From contig NC_089593.1 of assembly GCF_019320115.1 (NCBI RefSeq), positions 18,459,134 to 18,523,133 of the forward strand: a stretch of DNA of 64,000 nucleotides, in the 5' to 3' direction. The DNA is from Miscanthus floridulus. Its lineage: Eukaryota > Streptophyta > Magnoliopsida > Poales > Poaceae. A model generated the notes under the pieces. That model did not search any database. It was given only the letters and a program-made list of their open reading frames with translations, and was not told where the DNA came from. Shown here piece by piece: positions 45,803 through 58,014 of the stretch (positions are counted from its first letter, which is position 1; each line of letters starts with the position of its first letter). The position numbers were made by a program, and so were the translations under genes.

Positions 45803-48800
45803 ATGGCCGCAAGAGGAGGAAGAGGCAGAGGCCGTGGTCGTGGGCGTGATGCTCTTATAAATCCACCACCGCCACCTGTGACCATGGAACAGATATTGGG
45901 AATGCAAGCGCAGCTGATGCAAGCTATGATGCAGCGCTTAGATAATGAACCTGCAAGAGGGCCACCGCCTGTCCAGGTTAGAGATAAGCGGGGAGAGTTT
46001 ATGAAAGGTCGTCCACCGGTGTTCACCCATGCCTCAGACCCTATGGAGGCCGATGATTGGTTGCGTGCTGTGAAGAAACAACTGAACATAGCACAATGCA
46101 ACAACCTTGAGAAGGTGTTGTACGCTTCCGGGCAACTCCAAGGAGCTACTCAGGATTGGTGGGAATCATTCCAGTTTGGACGTCCCAACAATGCTCCTGC
46201 TATCACTTGGCAGGAATTTAAGGACAGTTTCCGGTCATACCATATTCCTGATGGACTAGTGGAACTGAAGCAGGAAGAATTCAGATCTCTCAAGCAAGGA
46301 TCAATGACTGTGGTGGAGTATCGGGACAAGTTTACACAACTATCACGCTACGCTCCTAATGATGTAGCGGATGATAAGGATAAGCAACGCTGTTTCCTCA
46401 AGGGACTCTATGATGGACTGCAGCTCCAGCTGATGTCTAATACTTATCCTAACTTCCAGTCTTTGGTGAATCGCGCAATCGTGATTGATGATAAGCACAA
46501 GGAGATGGAAGCTAAGAAGAGAAGGCTCCAAGGGCAAGCTTCTGGAAGCAACACTCACCCACATGCTTATCCCCAGCAAGGTTTTCAGCAGAGGAATCAA
46601 GGACCAACTCACCAGGGAAACCGTGGTCAGTATCCTCAGCGGAACCAATTCCAGCAACGCCCTCAGTACCAGCAATAGTTTGGAAATCAGCGTCCCCCGC
46701 AACAGACCAGCAATCCTGCAACACGCCAGGGAGTGCCCAACAATGCTCCTGTGAAGAGTGGTGCACCCAACAATCCCAATGCTTGTTACCGATGTGGAGA
46801 AGTAGGTCACTATGCTCATCAGTGTCCTAAGAAGCAGAACCAGCAAGCACCTCAGAACCAGACCAACAATCAGAAGTTCAACGGCCGACCACCTCTCACA
46901 GCGAAGGTGAACTATGTGTCATCTGACGCAGCTTAGGAGACGCCTGAGGTCATGCTGGGTACGTTCAGCGTCAACTCTATTTCTGCTACCGTACTTTTTG
47001 ATTCTGGTGCTTCGCATTCTTTTATCTCCCAAGCTTTTGTTAGAATGCATAGCATACCTTTGTGTGCCATGAAAAACCCCATACTAGTGAATTCCCCAGG
47101 AGGTAGTATGCTCGCTTCTTATTGGAGCCCCTCGACTAGCATTTCCTTAAGGGGGGTAGACTTCAAGGTGAAGCCTATTGTGTTGAGAACAGCGGGAATT
47201 GATCTTATCCTGGGAATGGATTGGATAAAGCAACACCGGGCAGTGATTCAGTGTCAGGAGAAATATGTGGTTGTGACATCACTCAATGGGGATAGAATCT
47301 GTGTAGAAGTGGTAGTGCAAGCTCAGCCTACAGCCACAGTGAATCAGCTAGAAGGTGAAGTCAATGAACAAGATCGTGTCGTGGAGGAGTTCCCGGATGT
47401 CTTCCCCGATGACTTGCTAGGTATGCCACCTGACCGAGACATTGAATTCATTATTGAATTATTACCTAGAACTGCACCAATAGCTAAACGTCCATATAGA
47501 ATGGGAGTTAATGAATTAGAAGAGCTTAAGAAACAACTAAAAGAGTTGTAAGAAAAAGGTTTTATATGCCCCAGTTCTTCCCCGTGGGGGGCACCTATGA
47601 TCTTTGTGGATAAGAAGGATGGTAGTCAACGGATGTGTGTGGATTACCGCTCACTTAATGAGGTTACCATCAAGAATAAATACCCTTTGCCTAGGATTGA
47701 TGATTTGTTTGATCAGTTGAGAGGAGCTCATGTGTTCTCCAAGATTGATCTCCGATCTGGTTATCATCAGCTTAAGATTCGAAACTCGAACATACCCAAG
47801 ACCACATTCACTACACGGTATGGATTATATGAGTACACCGTTATGTCTTTTGGATTGACCAATGCACCTGCATACTTCATGTATCTGATGAACAAGGTGT
47901 TCATGGAGTTTCTGGATAAATTTGTGGTAGTATTCATAGATGACATACTAATATTCTCCAAGACTGAAGAAGAACATGAGGAACACATAAGGTTGGTCTT
48001 GCAAAAGCTTAGAGAACATAAGTTGTACGCTAAGCGGAGCAAGTGTGAGTTTTGGTTAAAGGAAGTCTCTTTTCTGAGTCATGTTGTCTCCAATGGTGGA
48101 ATAGCAGTGGATCCAGGCAAAGTGCAAGATGTACTGAATTGGAAACCACCAACTACTGTAAGTGAGATTCATAGTTTTTTGGGATTAGCTAGTTATTACC
48201 GAAGGTTCATTGAAGGCTTTTCCAAGCTAGCCAAGCCCATGACAGCTCTGTTGGAAAAGAGTGCTAAGTATGTATGGTTGGATAAATGCTAGGCAAACTT
48301 TGAAGAGTTAAAGAAGAGATTGACTACAGCTCCAGTATTAATTTTGCCCGATTTAAGCAAGAACTTCTCTATATCTTGTGATGCATCCCGGTTGGGTCTT
48401 GGATGTGTGCTCATACAAGAAGGAAGAGTGGTTGCATATGCATCTAGACAACTAAGGAAGCATGAGTTGAATTATCCTACTCATGACTTGGAATTGGCAG
48501 CTGTGGTTCATGCTTTAAAGATCTAGAGACATTATCTGATTGGACATAAGAGTGATATCTATACTGATCATAAGAGTTTGAAGTATATCTTCACCCAATC
48601 AGATTTGAATCTAAGACAACGTCGTTGGTTGGAATTGATCAAAGACTATGATTTGGAAGTGCATTATCACCCGGGAAAGGCAAACGTCGTAGCGGATGCA
48701 CTTAGCAGAAAGAGCTATGCCAATGGACTTTAGATAACATCTATGTCAGCAGAGTTGTGTGCTGAAATGGAGTATCTCAACTTGAGCCTAGTCACTAATG

Positions 48801-50254
48801 CAATGGAATTGGTGATAGAGCCTACATTGGAGCAGGAGATACGCAAAGGACAATTGGAGGATGAAAAACTTAAAGAGATAGCAGAGAATGTAGTGCTTGG
48901 AAAGGCACCCGGATTCAGAATGGATGAGAATGGAACTCTTTGGTTCAGGAAAAGGATATGTGTACCGGAAGTGAAAGTTATCCGTGATGCAATTCTGCAA
49001 GAGGCCCATGGGTCTGCATATTCTATACATCCCAGAAGTACCAAGATGTACTTGGATCTCAAAGAAAAGTATTGGTGGTATGGTTTGAAGAGAGATGTGG
49101 CAGAATATATGGCTTTGTGTGACACTTGTCAAAGAGTGAAAGCTGAGCATCAAAGACCTGCAGGGTTACTATAACCAATGAAGATTCCTGAATGGAAATG
49201 GGAAGAAGTTGGTATGGACTTTATCGTAGGATTACCCCGCACTCAAAGAGGTTATGATTCAATATGGGTAATAGTGGATTGACTCACTAAAGTTGCTCAC
49301 TTTTTACCAGTCAAGACTACCTATAATGGTGCAAGATTAGCAGAGTTGTACATGGAAAGAATAGTGTGCTTACATGGTGTTCCCAAGAAAATTGTGTCGG
49401 ATAGAGGCACCCAATTTACATCGCAATTTTGGCATAAAGTACATAGATCTTTGGGAACAAAGTTGAATTTCAGTTCTGCGTACCACCCGCAAACCGATGG
49501 ACAGACTAAAAGGATCAACCAGATTTTGGAAGATATGTTGAGAGCTTGTGCACTTCAGTATGGTGATAGTTGGGATAAGAGTCTGCCTTACGTAGAGTTC
49601 TCGTACAACAACAGTTATCAGAAGAGTCTCAAGATGGCACCTTTCGAGGTGTTGTATGGACGTAAGTGTAGAACGCCTTTGTTCTAGAATCAGACTGGAG
49701 AAACTCAAGTGTTTGGTCCTGATGTCCTTAGAAACGTGGAAGAACAAGTGAGAATGATTAGAGACAATTTGAGAGTAGCTCAGTCCCAACAGAAGAGTTA
49801 CGCTGATACCCGCAGAAGAGAGCTGACTTTCGAGATTGGTGATTATGTGTACTTGAAAGTGTCACCAATGAGAAGTGTGAGAAGATTCAATATGAAGGGA
49901 AAGTTAGCACCAAGGTATATAGGACCTTTTAGGATCCTAGAGAGACGTGGAGAAGTAGCTTATCAGTTGGAACTGCCTGAGAGCTTGTCCGGTGTGCACG
50001 ACGTGTTCCATGTTTCCCAGTTGAAAAAGTGTCTGAGGGTACCAGAAGAACAAATTCCTTTGGAAGAACTTGTTGTCAAGGAAGACCTTACTTATAAAGA
50101 GTATCCGATAAAGATCTTGGAAACTGCCGAAAGAGTTACGAGAAGCCGAATAGTAAAGATGTGCAAGGTGCAGTGGAATCGTTACACAGAGGATGAGGCT
50201 ACTTGGGAAAGAGAAGAGGATCTGAGAAAGACTTATCCCCAACTGTTTGAGTAA
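45803..50254 (+). pseudogene. Gypsy gag-pol polyprotein with chromodomain, nine in-frame stops
   Basis: One continuous frame without frameshifts. Gag: RGGRGRGRGRGRD start, retrotransposon-gag domain (WLRAVKKQLNIAQ), CCHC knuckle CYRCGEVGHYAHQC near 46783. Protease DSGASHSF (46990). RT with FIDDIL (47935). RNase H with [15 protein letters not shown] and ADALSR. Integrase H-H-C-C (HPRSTKMY, CDTCQ), catalytic D (GMDF) and D (SDRGTQF); the third acidic residue is Lys (QTKRINQ where QTERVNQ is usual). A chromodomain ends it (EYPIKILETAERV). Stops at 46676, 46934, 47549, 48290, 48524, 48731, 49172, 49280 and 49685 are TAG/TAA/TGA, each one transition from Gln, Trp or Arg. Confidence 0.93.
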
Positions 50255-50286
50255 GCAATCACCCGAATCTCGAGGACGAGATTCAT

Positions 50287-50302
50287 CTTAAGGGGGTAGA
50301 AT
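50287..50302 (+). other. Polypurine tract of gypsy element
   Basis: TTAAGGGGGTAGAAT immediately precedes the 3' LTR start at 50303, the normal priming site for plus-strand DNA. Confidence 0.85.
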
Positions 50303-53273
50303 TGTAACACCCAAAATTTTTCATTCTTTTTAAAATAAGTAAAATTGATTTAATTATGTTAATAAGTGTGCAATCAATTATAAGAAATTAAGAATTTTTG
50401 GGAAATTAAAATCAATTATAAGATTTGAAACTTTTGATGCATACATGCTGCTGCAATATTTATTCATGTGATGATTGTTCTTGACTTAAAGTTCAAATGA
50501 ATTCAAAAATTATTTGAAAATGCTTTTGGGAAAATTTGTTTGGAAAATAAAAAGGAAAAGAATTCTTTTTCTTTTCTCCCCCTCCTTCCTTGTTTTTGGC
50601 CCACTCGGCCCAGCATCCGCAGCCCAGCCCAGCAGCCTCGTGCGTCAGCTGCGTCGGACCTGCAGGCTCCGCCGGCCCAGCTCCCCTCTCCCCTTTCCGC
50701 GCTCGACCCAGCAGCCGCTTGGCCCAGCAGCCACGCCAGGCAACCGCCCACGCCCCCCCGCGCCCAGCCGCTAACCGCCTGGGCCCACTTGTCGGTGCCG
50801 TCTTCACCCCCGCACGACTCGGCAACCGCCCACGCGGGCGCCTAGGCAACCGCCGCCGCGCTCGGCCTTCTCGCGTCGTGGGAGCGCCCTTCCTCGCGCC
50901 TGGCTTCTTTAAATCGAAGCCCGCACCCGAGCTGCCCCCCTGCTACCCCTCTCCACTCCGTTTTTCGCCCACGCCTCTGAGTTCGTAGTTGCCGCACGGA
51001 GGAGCTTCGCCGACGCCGTCCGCCGTCTTCTCCCTCGCACGGACCGTCGCCGCCGTGCATTGCCGTCCCCTTTCTTCCCCGCGGTGAGCACCCCCCGGCC
51101 TCCCTCTACCTCCCCGAGCATCTTATTTCTTGTTTTTTTTGCTTCTCGAGCCTTGGCCGTGAGCTCCGCGGGCCATGGTCGCGGGCCATGGCGGCCACCG
51201 CGCTAGCCGCCGAAACGGCATGGCCGCTACCCCCCTTCTTCCCCTGCGCTCACCGGTGCCCTTGGGGTCCATTTGGTGAACCGTAGGCCCCTAACCGCGT
51301 GCTCCGGCAAGTCCACTGCCGCCGGCCATGGAGCTTGCCGCCGGTGACACTGTTCCGGCCGGCCGTCCCCCCCAGGCCGATCCTAGCCACCCATCGCGAG
51401 ATCAACGGCCAGGATTAGAAGTTACACCTTCACGGGTAATTTTGCTAAAGAGTCCCTGGACTTTTCTAAGTCCTAACCCGCAGTCCATTGCGTATTTCCC
51501 GAATGCGCAATCCCGTTTGGAAAGCGTAAACTCCACGGCTTAAGTCAAAAATACGTTTTCAGTAATTACAGAAATGCCATTTGAACTGTTTCGCTTATAA
51601 AATTGTCGTTTTAGCTCCGAATTGATCCATTCAAATCGCGTTAGCTTCGTAATTTCATAAGCTACATGTTGGAGCTACTGTTAGTCAAGTTTGGAACTTT
51701 TTAATTTCATGATTAGATTTAATTAAATATATGGCTATAGGAAAACCCGTTTAAATCATAACTTTCGCATATTAGCTCCGTTTTTCGTGAACTTCGCGTT
51801 GACATGATCGTAGCGAGACGTAGATTAGTTTTACAAACATTTTATCTTGATTTCAATGCTATTGGTGTACTATTCTAATGATAGGAATGTTTGCTTTGCA
51901 TGAATGCTTTGGAATGTTGTATGTTGCTGTGTTGGTCGCGTTCAGACGGTGAGGAAACCGTGGGAGACCGAGAACTCTTCGACGACCAGCAGGACCAGCA
52001 CAAGTTTGTGAACCAAGGCAAGTATAACATGGGCCTTCCTTGATGTCCTATTTCACTTTAATCAATTACTCATTTGCATGTGTCTAATTTTGATACCCAT
52101 AAGGACATCCTAGTGATTGTTTATCCTGTTCCTTGTCTCCTATGGGTTAAATGCATATGGGTAGATTACTAGTGCTCTAACTGAACTTGACATACATGTT
52201 GATGAATGATACTATGGAACAAAGTGAGTAACATGATTTATAACAACTGTTCCATAGGGCGAAAGTGCAAATGGCCTTTGTTTATGTTGCTCCCGGCCCT
52301 CCATAAGGACTTATCTATCGGCAAAAGCTGGGACTGACAGTGCAACCGGGAGAGTCATATGGCTCTGACTTTAGCTCAGTAATAGGATCTTTCCTAACTA
52401 GTTAGAGGTTACCTTTTGGCGCAAATGGGGCTTGCCACTTTGGGTATAGGGCTGCCTCTGTTCCTATGAGTATAGCCGCGATGGATATGTGCCATAGGAA
52501 AGGGGGGTTCCTACATCTGCCTGCCAAGGAAACCTAGCGGCCCTAACTTGTTAGGGAAACCTATGAAATGGCTTTATAGTGTACCCTGCCCGCTCAGCTT
52601 GGTATTGACATGGGAGTAATTAACCCGGGCATATGGGGATCATGACTCACGGTGAATGTGCACCACCTCTGTAGAGGGTAACAAACTGTTATAACAGCTG
52701 TGCTCACGGTTACGAGCGGCCCGGAAAACTCACGGAATAACTGGTTACTTGTTGATGATCATTTAAAGTTGTTCAACGATGATATATGGTACACTTGACA
52801 CTGATATATGTCCTTATGGGAATTAAATGGGAGCTTAAGCATAACTTGATAATACTTGAGAATAAAAGCTTGACCTATTAAAAATGCTAACTGCAGTAAA
52901 CCAGAGTCTATCCTTTTTGAGCTTCATAACCCCATGTTAGCTTGCTAAGTACGGAATGTACTTACACTTGTTTATTTTCTTTACTTGGATAAAAATCCCG
53001 GATGGGTAACAGATGACAACGGGTATGAGGATTTCCCGGAGGATTATTAGGCTTATGGTCAACCAGTTGACCTTCCCTGTGATGACAACCACGAGAGTTT
53101 TATTATCTTTTTATTATTCCGCTGTGATGTATAAGACTAAGTTTTATTATAACTCTGATGTATGAGACACCGTGATGATACTTTATGTAATTTATCAGTT
53201 TGTGTGTGTGATTGATTCCTGGGCACACACGGGTTTTGTGCATTCAATTTTATCCTTAAAATTGGGTGTGACA
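50303..53273 (+). repeat. 3' LTR of gypsy element (2971 bp)
   Basis: Same ends and layout as the 5' LTR. Nearly equal length (2971 against 2969) with a few compensating indels. Sampled differences are mostly C/T or G/A. Confidence 0.95.
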
Positions 53274-53278
53274 TTAAT

Positions 53279-53509
53279 CATATGAAAATATTCAGCAATA
53301 CTATTTAATATTGATAGCATATAACCTTTATCTTCTCTTTTATTGTTGTATTAAAACCAGAAATTGTCTAGAATGCATTCTTGTATGTCATCTAGAACAA
53401 TATGGTCTCGAGGCTTGAATTTATAAGTATTTGGTGGGAAAATTCTTAGCTTATTATCAGTTCTAAAGCTGAAACATTCACTCCCAATAGGGCTTGTTCC
53501 TCTCTTCAT
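53279..53509 (-). pseudogene. A-type ORF A2, N-terminal part
   Basis: ATG at 53509 overlaps the putative pol stop as ATGA (53509-53506). The 77 codons before the gypsy insertion include MKRGTSPIGSECFSFR and PRDHIVLDDIQECIL, with one TAA (CAA type). It continues in frame at 41106, where the viroplasmin-like domain lies. The position after pol corresponds to the transactivator/viroplasmin gene of caulimoviruses; function is inferred from the domain only. Confidence 0.55.
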
Positions 53510-54870
53510 TCCTGCAAAATAGAAGATCATGAAAATATATTAGGCAAAGTATTATCTTTACCCTTTATATGCTCAAATATTACTTTATATCCATTTCCAG
53601 TAATAATATCTTCAAATAAAACCCATCTCCTAGTTGAACTTTTCTTACTATTGACTTTATTGTAATATCTACATGTAGCTTCACAGTCAGTTCTAACTAT
53701 GAACTCTTTAAATCCTAGATATAGTCTAAAAGCATTTATTGCATTTATAACAGCTAAAATTTCCCTATCCGTATTGTTTATTGCTTTTAGCTTATATTTT
53801 CCTAAAGCATACCTACATATTTTTTCTTCTAACTTTGAAGAGTACTTGTGTGGTTTTTGTTTTAATATTGCACCCCATCCTAACTTGGATGTATCAGTCT
53901 CTATAATGAAATAATTATCATCTAAAGGTAACTCTAGGGGTTTTAAATCTTTGACCCTTTCTTTAATAGTTCTTACTAACTTTATATCTTCAGAATTAAA
54001 ATGTTTTTGCCCGTTTTTTCTTAATTTTGCATACAATGGACCAGCTAGCTTGGCTAAATTTTCAATATAATTTCTAGCATAATTTACTATTCCTAAGAAT
54101 TGCTGCAGAGTTTTCTTATCATTCATGACATCTGGAAATTCTAAAATTTTCTTTGCAATATGATCTTGTAAATAAATATTTCCCTCTCCTATTTCATGAC
54201 CTAAAAAATTTATCTTTTCCTTACATATCTCCATTTTTCTTTTAGACAATATTAACCCATGTTGTTCTACCTTTCTAAAGAAGGTTTCCAGATGAGCTAT
54301 ATGTTCTTTATAGGATTTTGAGAATACTAATAAGTCATCAATATAAACTAATATGAATTCTTGATTTTCATTAAAAATATTTTGCATTTTTCTTTGAAAT
54401 AAAGCAGGGGCATTTTTTAATCCTAAGGGCATTACTAGCCATTCAAAATGACCTTGAGGACATGTGAAAGCAGTCCATTCTATTGATTCTTCTGCCATTT
54501 TTACTTGCCAAAACCAAGCTTTTAGATCAAATTTTGAAAAATATTTGCTTCCTTGTATTCTGTTTATCCATTCTTGCTTATTTGGGATATTATAAGCATC
54601 ATCTATAGTATTATCATTTAGCCTTTTATAATTAATAACCATTCTTGACTTTCCTCTAGCTATTTCAGCATGATTTCTAACTATAAATGAAGCTGATCTA
54701 TGAGGACTTCGTCTTTCTCTTATAGCTCCTAATTTTAATAATTCTTTGATATGCATCTTAAATTCTTCTATATCTTTAGGTGTTGCTTCTATAGGACTTG
54801 TCTTGATTATATAATCAGGATTTATTATGTTAATCTTACATACTATACCATTTTTATCCCAATGCTTCAT
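53506..54870 (-). pseudogene. A-type reverse transcriptase and RNase H
   Basis: Open from 54870 to 53527 (447 codons) with an in-frame stop at the end (TGA, a CGA-type change), then a few codons to the TGA overlapping A2. RT motifs in order: FSKFDLKAWFWQVKM, PLGLKNAPALFQRKM and YIDDLLVFS (near 54335). RNase H: ETDTSKLGWGAIL (first D), TDREILAVINAI (E) and RTDCEATCRYY (D), ending DNTLPNIFS. These are the Caulimoviridae type. It synthesises viral DNA from pregenomic RNA. It is the best preserved part of the A type, but upstream stops separate it from the protease. Confidence 0.88.
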
Positions 54871-56457
54871 TGGTATTTCTCCGATTATCTAAATATCTTC
54901 TAATCTTGTTACAATTTTATCTATATCCTTTTTAGATTTTATATCTCTATACCAATTTGGTGCTAATGATTGCAGACTGATACATTCTATGCATGAATTT
55001 GCTATATGAAAATCTTCTATACATTCACCTAACTCTTCATCTATATGATTATCAGGGACCTTTTCATCAGATCCTTAGAGTTCTAGGTTGGTCTTTCCTA
55101 GATTATAATTTATAGCCTTTCGTACTTCTGTTATATATGGAATGTTGTCTTGATAAGGGATAAATGTTATTCCTTGCTCATGTATGATGGTTGTTTGTAA
55201 AGAGAATTGTAAAAATCTTAATCCTAATATCATATCATCATGTATCATAGACAAATCTATTATTGTAATTTCATCCATTATATATTTTGTGTTATTTATT
55301 TGTACTTCAACATCATAAGCTAGTTGATTATGAACCTTTTTTATTCCTGACATATCAGTAGATATTTCTGCTTTATCTTAATCTATTGTATGAACTATCT
55401 CTGGACATTTTACAAAATATTTATCATGTATAATATTTTTTGTACAACCTGTGTCTACTAACGCTAATATTTTATAGGAGATATTAGGCGTTAATTTTAC
55501 TTTTACAGGTACTCTTATTTCTATGATTTCTTTGAATGGTAATTTAACTATATATTTGTTACCAAAGTTTATTATGGCATCTTTTAATTGTATAGCTTTA
55601 TCATTTTTTCTATTTGATATGGCTTGATCCTTTAACTCGGTCATGCCTCTTTCATTTTCTTCGATCTTATTTACTTCATTGAGCTCTATTTTACTCCTTA
55701 GCTCTTCTAATTCTGCTTCTAAGCTATTTATTCTATTCTCTAAATTTCTAACTCTACTTGCTAGTAATTTATCATCTGATTCTAGTTCTACTTCTTGCCT
55801 CCATTTTTGGTTATTAATTCTTAGACATGAAGCACATGCTTGCTTTAAACATTTACTACATGTAAGTCTATTTTCTTGACTAGGGTAAAATATACAAAAA
55901 GTATATTTTATATTATAATCACCTCTTCCTTTTATCCAATCATGTTCACAGTCTTCTTGATTCATTAATTCTATTTTTGTTTCTTTTGAACTATTAATAT
56001 CTTCAGATATTATATCTAACCCTTCCATAGCATTATCAAGATTGAGTAACTCTTCATCATCTAAAGAGTCTATAAAATCTTGGTAACTCTGAGCATTATT
56101 TTCTTCTTCTTCTTCATAACTTTCTAATAAAAACTTATTATTAATCTCCCACTGTTCTTCTTCATTTGTAATGTATTCAATATTATTTTTCTGCACAACT
56201 TCTTTAACTTCATGAATCTCTTCGTCTTTTATTTTTAACTCATCTTCCTGCTTCTTTATCACAACAGGTGTTTTAAAGTATTTGTTCTTTAGTTCTCTAT
56301 CTTTCTTGATATTATCAAGTCTACATAACTCTCGTCTAAAGTAAAGTTCCTTTTCTCTTATAGCAGCCCATTTGCATGTCATAGATGTATTATATTCTTT
56401 AGGAATCTTACTTAATTTTTTCTCATAATATTGAATCTGACTTTCTAAAGTTTCCAT
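54871..56457 (-). pseudogene. A-type polyprotein 5' part: X-like domain, Cys/His cluster, protease
   Basis: ATG 56457 (METLESQIQYYE), 88 nt after the primer site. X-like domain: SMTCKWAAIREKELYFRRE and EEEQWEINNKFLLESY. Cys/His cluster near 55930-55800: CEHDW...CIFY...CSKCLKQACASC. Coiled coil (VRNLENRINSLEAELEELR). Protease LVDTGCTKNIIHDKYF with an intact DTG at 55447-55455. Stops at 55378 (TAA), 55075 (TAA) and 54889-54891 (TAG) are all CAA or CAG to TAA/TAG by comparison with 59562-61076; without them the frame is continuous with RT. Function: capsid-adjacent region and maturation protease. Confidence 0.78.
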
Positions 56458-56552
56458 TACAAGTAGAGTATATAAGTGAAGTATTTAACTAAGGCAAACT
56501 TTTTAAACTTGATAATATAAGTAAATCCCTTAAATTCAAATTTTATTAACCA

Positions 56553-56565
56553 GGCTCCGATACCA
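56553..56565 (-). other. Primer-binding site, A-type copy 1 (one mismatch)
   Basis: The minus strand reads TGGTATCGGAGCC; one A-to-G change relative to the copies at 36740 and 59392. Confidence 0.8.
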
Positions 56566-57570
56566 CTGCGTAGGGATTCCGCTAAACTGCTGGAACAAAC
56601 TCGAACTCAAAATTCAAATTTAAAATCTCGAGTTACTATTCACAGCACTATTCAAATTCAGCGTTCACTATTCAAATTCGGGGCACTATTCAAAATACTC
56701 GCTACTATTTATATTTGGGATATGAACAGTGCGCAAGCACTCACCAGAGAGTGGCTCAGGCACTCGGCTTCTTCACTATTCGAGCACTATGCGCGTAACT
56801 ATTTGGAGCACTATGTATTTCTTTATGGATGCAGGATGCGTGCGATTAGTGAGTATGCTTGCGATTATTGAATATGCGCGCGATTAGTGAATATGCTGAT
56901 TAGTATTTCTCAGGATCTTTTGCAGGCTGGCGAGACCAATGTTTCAGCTGGTCGTGCGACTATGCTTGTGACAGTCCTACTCGGTACTCACCGTATGCAT
57001 CACTAGCTCGCTTCAGAACTAGGCTAACCCGGTCTACTCCCTCGCTATCCCCAGCCATGAACACATAGGACTCAGGCTCTATCGTCTCCCCAGGCAGTTC
57101 CACCCAAAGGGAACACTTCTCTGCGCACACAGGCTTCTCTACAAACGCCGCTACCAGGGCTAACACGAGAACAACACACGCAGAGGCTTCTCCTCTAGGG
57201 TCCCTAGCATAGAGACATCGCCCCATATGAACGAGCTTAAAGGAAGGTAGGGATTAAAACAGGAATGCTTAATTTATTTTCACAGAGCAAGCTTACATAC
57301 GGCTTTCCCTTTCGGGAAACCCCAAGCACTTAGCACAAACCTGAGGGATTACCTTACAAGCTCAGGAGGAACACGGGGACCTCCCTTATTCTGTAATTTA
57401 CAAAGGTGGAGTGATACAACGGTAGTGGGTGATTACTATTATTCGTGGATGGGTCTCAGAGTGCTCCTGAGATCATGTATTCATGTGTATGTGTGAGTGG
57501 AGAGTTGGTGGAGTGGAGTGGAGAGTGGAGTGTGGTGTCTTTGGTGTCTGGTGCTTCGCTCCGATGCTGA
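56566..57570 (-). other. Viral leader, A-type copy 1
   Basis: Minus-strand equivalent of 35746-36739 and 58382-59391. The right end (near 57570, GCTGAATG) coincides with the presumed 5' end of the transcript rather than with the promoter. It includes repeats of AATTTGAATAGTG type near 56640-56700. Confidence 0.7.
56960..57226 (-). CDS. Leader ORF, complete copy (88 codons), unidentified
   Basis: ATG 57226 (MGRCLYARDPRGEAS), then a hydrophobic run CVVLVLALVAAFVE resembling a signal peptide, then a Cys-containing acidic domain, ending GLSQA*. It is GC-rich, unlike the AT-rich viral ORFs. The other four copies are broken by different changes: ATA for ATG (36098 area), TGA for CGA (58735 area), TGA (63532 area), or truncation (57769-57600). 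Whether it is translated, host-derived, or chance is not known. Confidence 0.4.
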   Translation of the reverse strand: MGRCLYARDPRGEASACVVLVLALVAAFVEKPVCAEKCSLWVELPGETIEPESYVFMAGDSEGVDRVSLVLKRASDAYGEYRVGLSQA

Positions 57571-58013
57571 ATGACGTTACTCCCTCGCTATCCCCAGCCA
57601 CGAACACACAAGACTCAGGCTCTATCGTCTCCCTAGGCAGTTCCACCCGAAGGGAACACTTCTCTGCGCACACATGGTTCTCTACAAACGCCGCTACTAG
57701 GGCTAACACGAGAACAACAAACGCAGAAGCTTCTCCTCTAAGGTCCCTAGCATAGAGACATCGCCCCATATGAACGAGCTTAAAGGAAGGCAGGGATTAA
57801 AACAGGAAAGCTTAATTCATTTCCACAGAGCAAGCTTACATACGACTTTCCCTTTTGGGAAACCCCAAGCACTTAGCACAAACCTGAGGGATTACCTTAC
57901 AAGCTTAGGAGGAACACGGGGTCCTCCCTTATTCTATAATTTACAAAGGTGGAGTGATACAACGGTAGTGGGTGATTACTATTATTCGGGGATGATCCTC
58001 AGAATGCTCCTGA
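57571..58013 (-). other. Extra leader copy, minus strand
   Basis: Repeats leader sequence already present at 57036-57470: it starts at TTACTCCCTCGCTATCCCC and runs to CTCCTGAGATCT. It represents a second partial leader joined to the 5' end of the neighbouring A unit, followed by an inverted join to the plus-strand promoter at 58015. Confidence 0.65.
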
Positions 58014-58014
58014 G

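Larger units (their letters stand above)
41107..53273 (+). mobile_element. Complete Ty3/gypsy chromovirus (Tekay-like), 12.2 kb
   Basis: 5' LTR 41107-44075, tRNA-iMet primer site 44079-44091, extra ORF, gag-pol with C-terminal chromodomain, polypurine tract and 3' LTR 50303-53273. Both LTRs start TGTAACACCC and end GTGTGACA. A perfect 5-bp TTAAT duplication flanks the element (41102-41106 and 53274-53278). It inserted into the A-type viral ORF A2, so it is younger than that viral integration. Structure is complete but the coding frame has nine stops. Confidence 0.95.
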
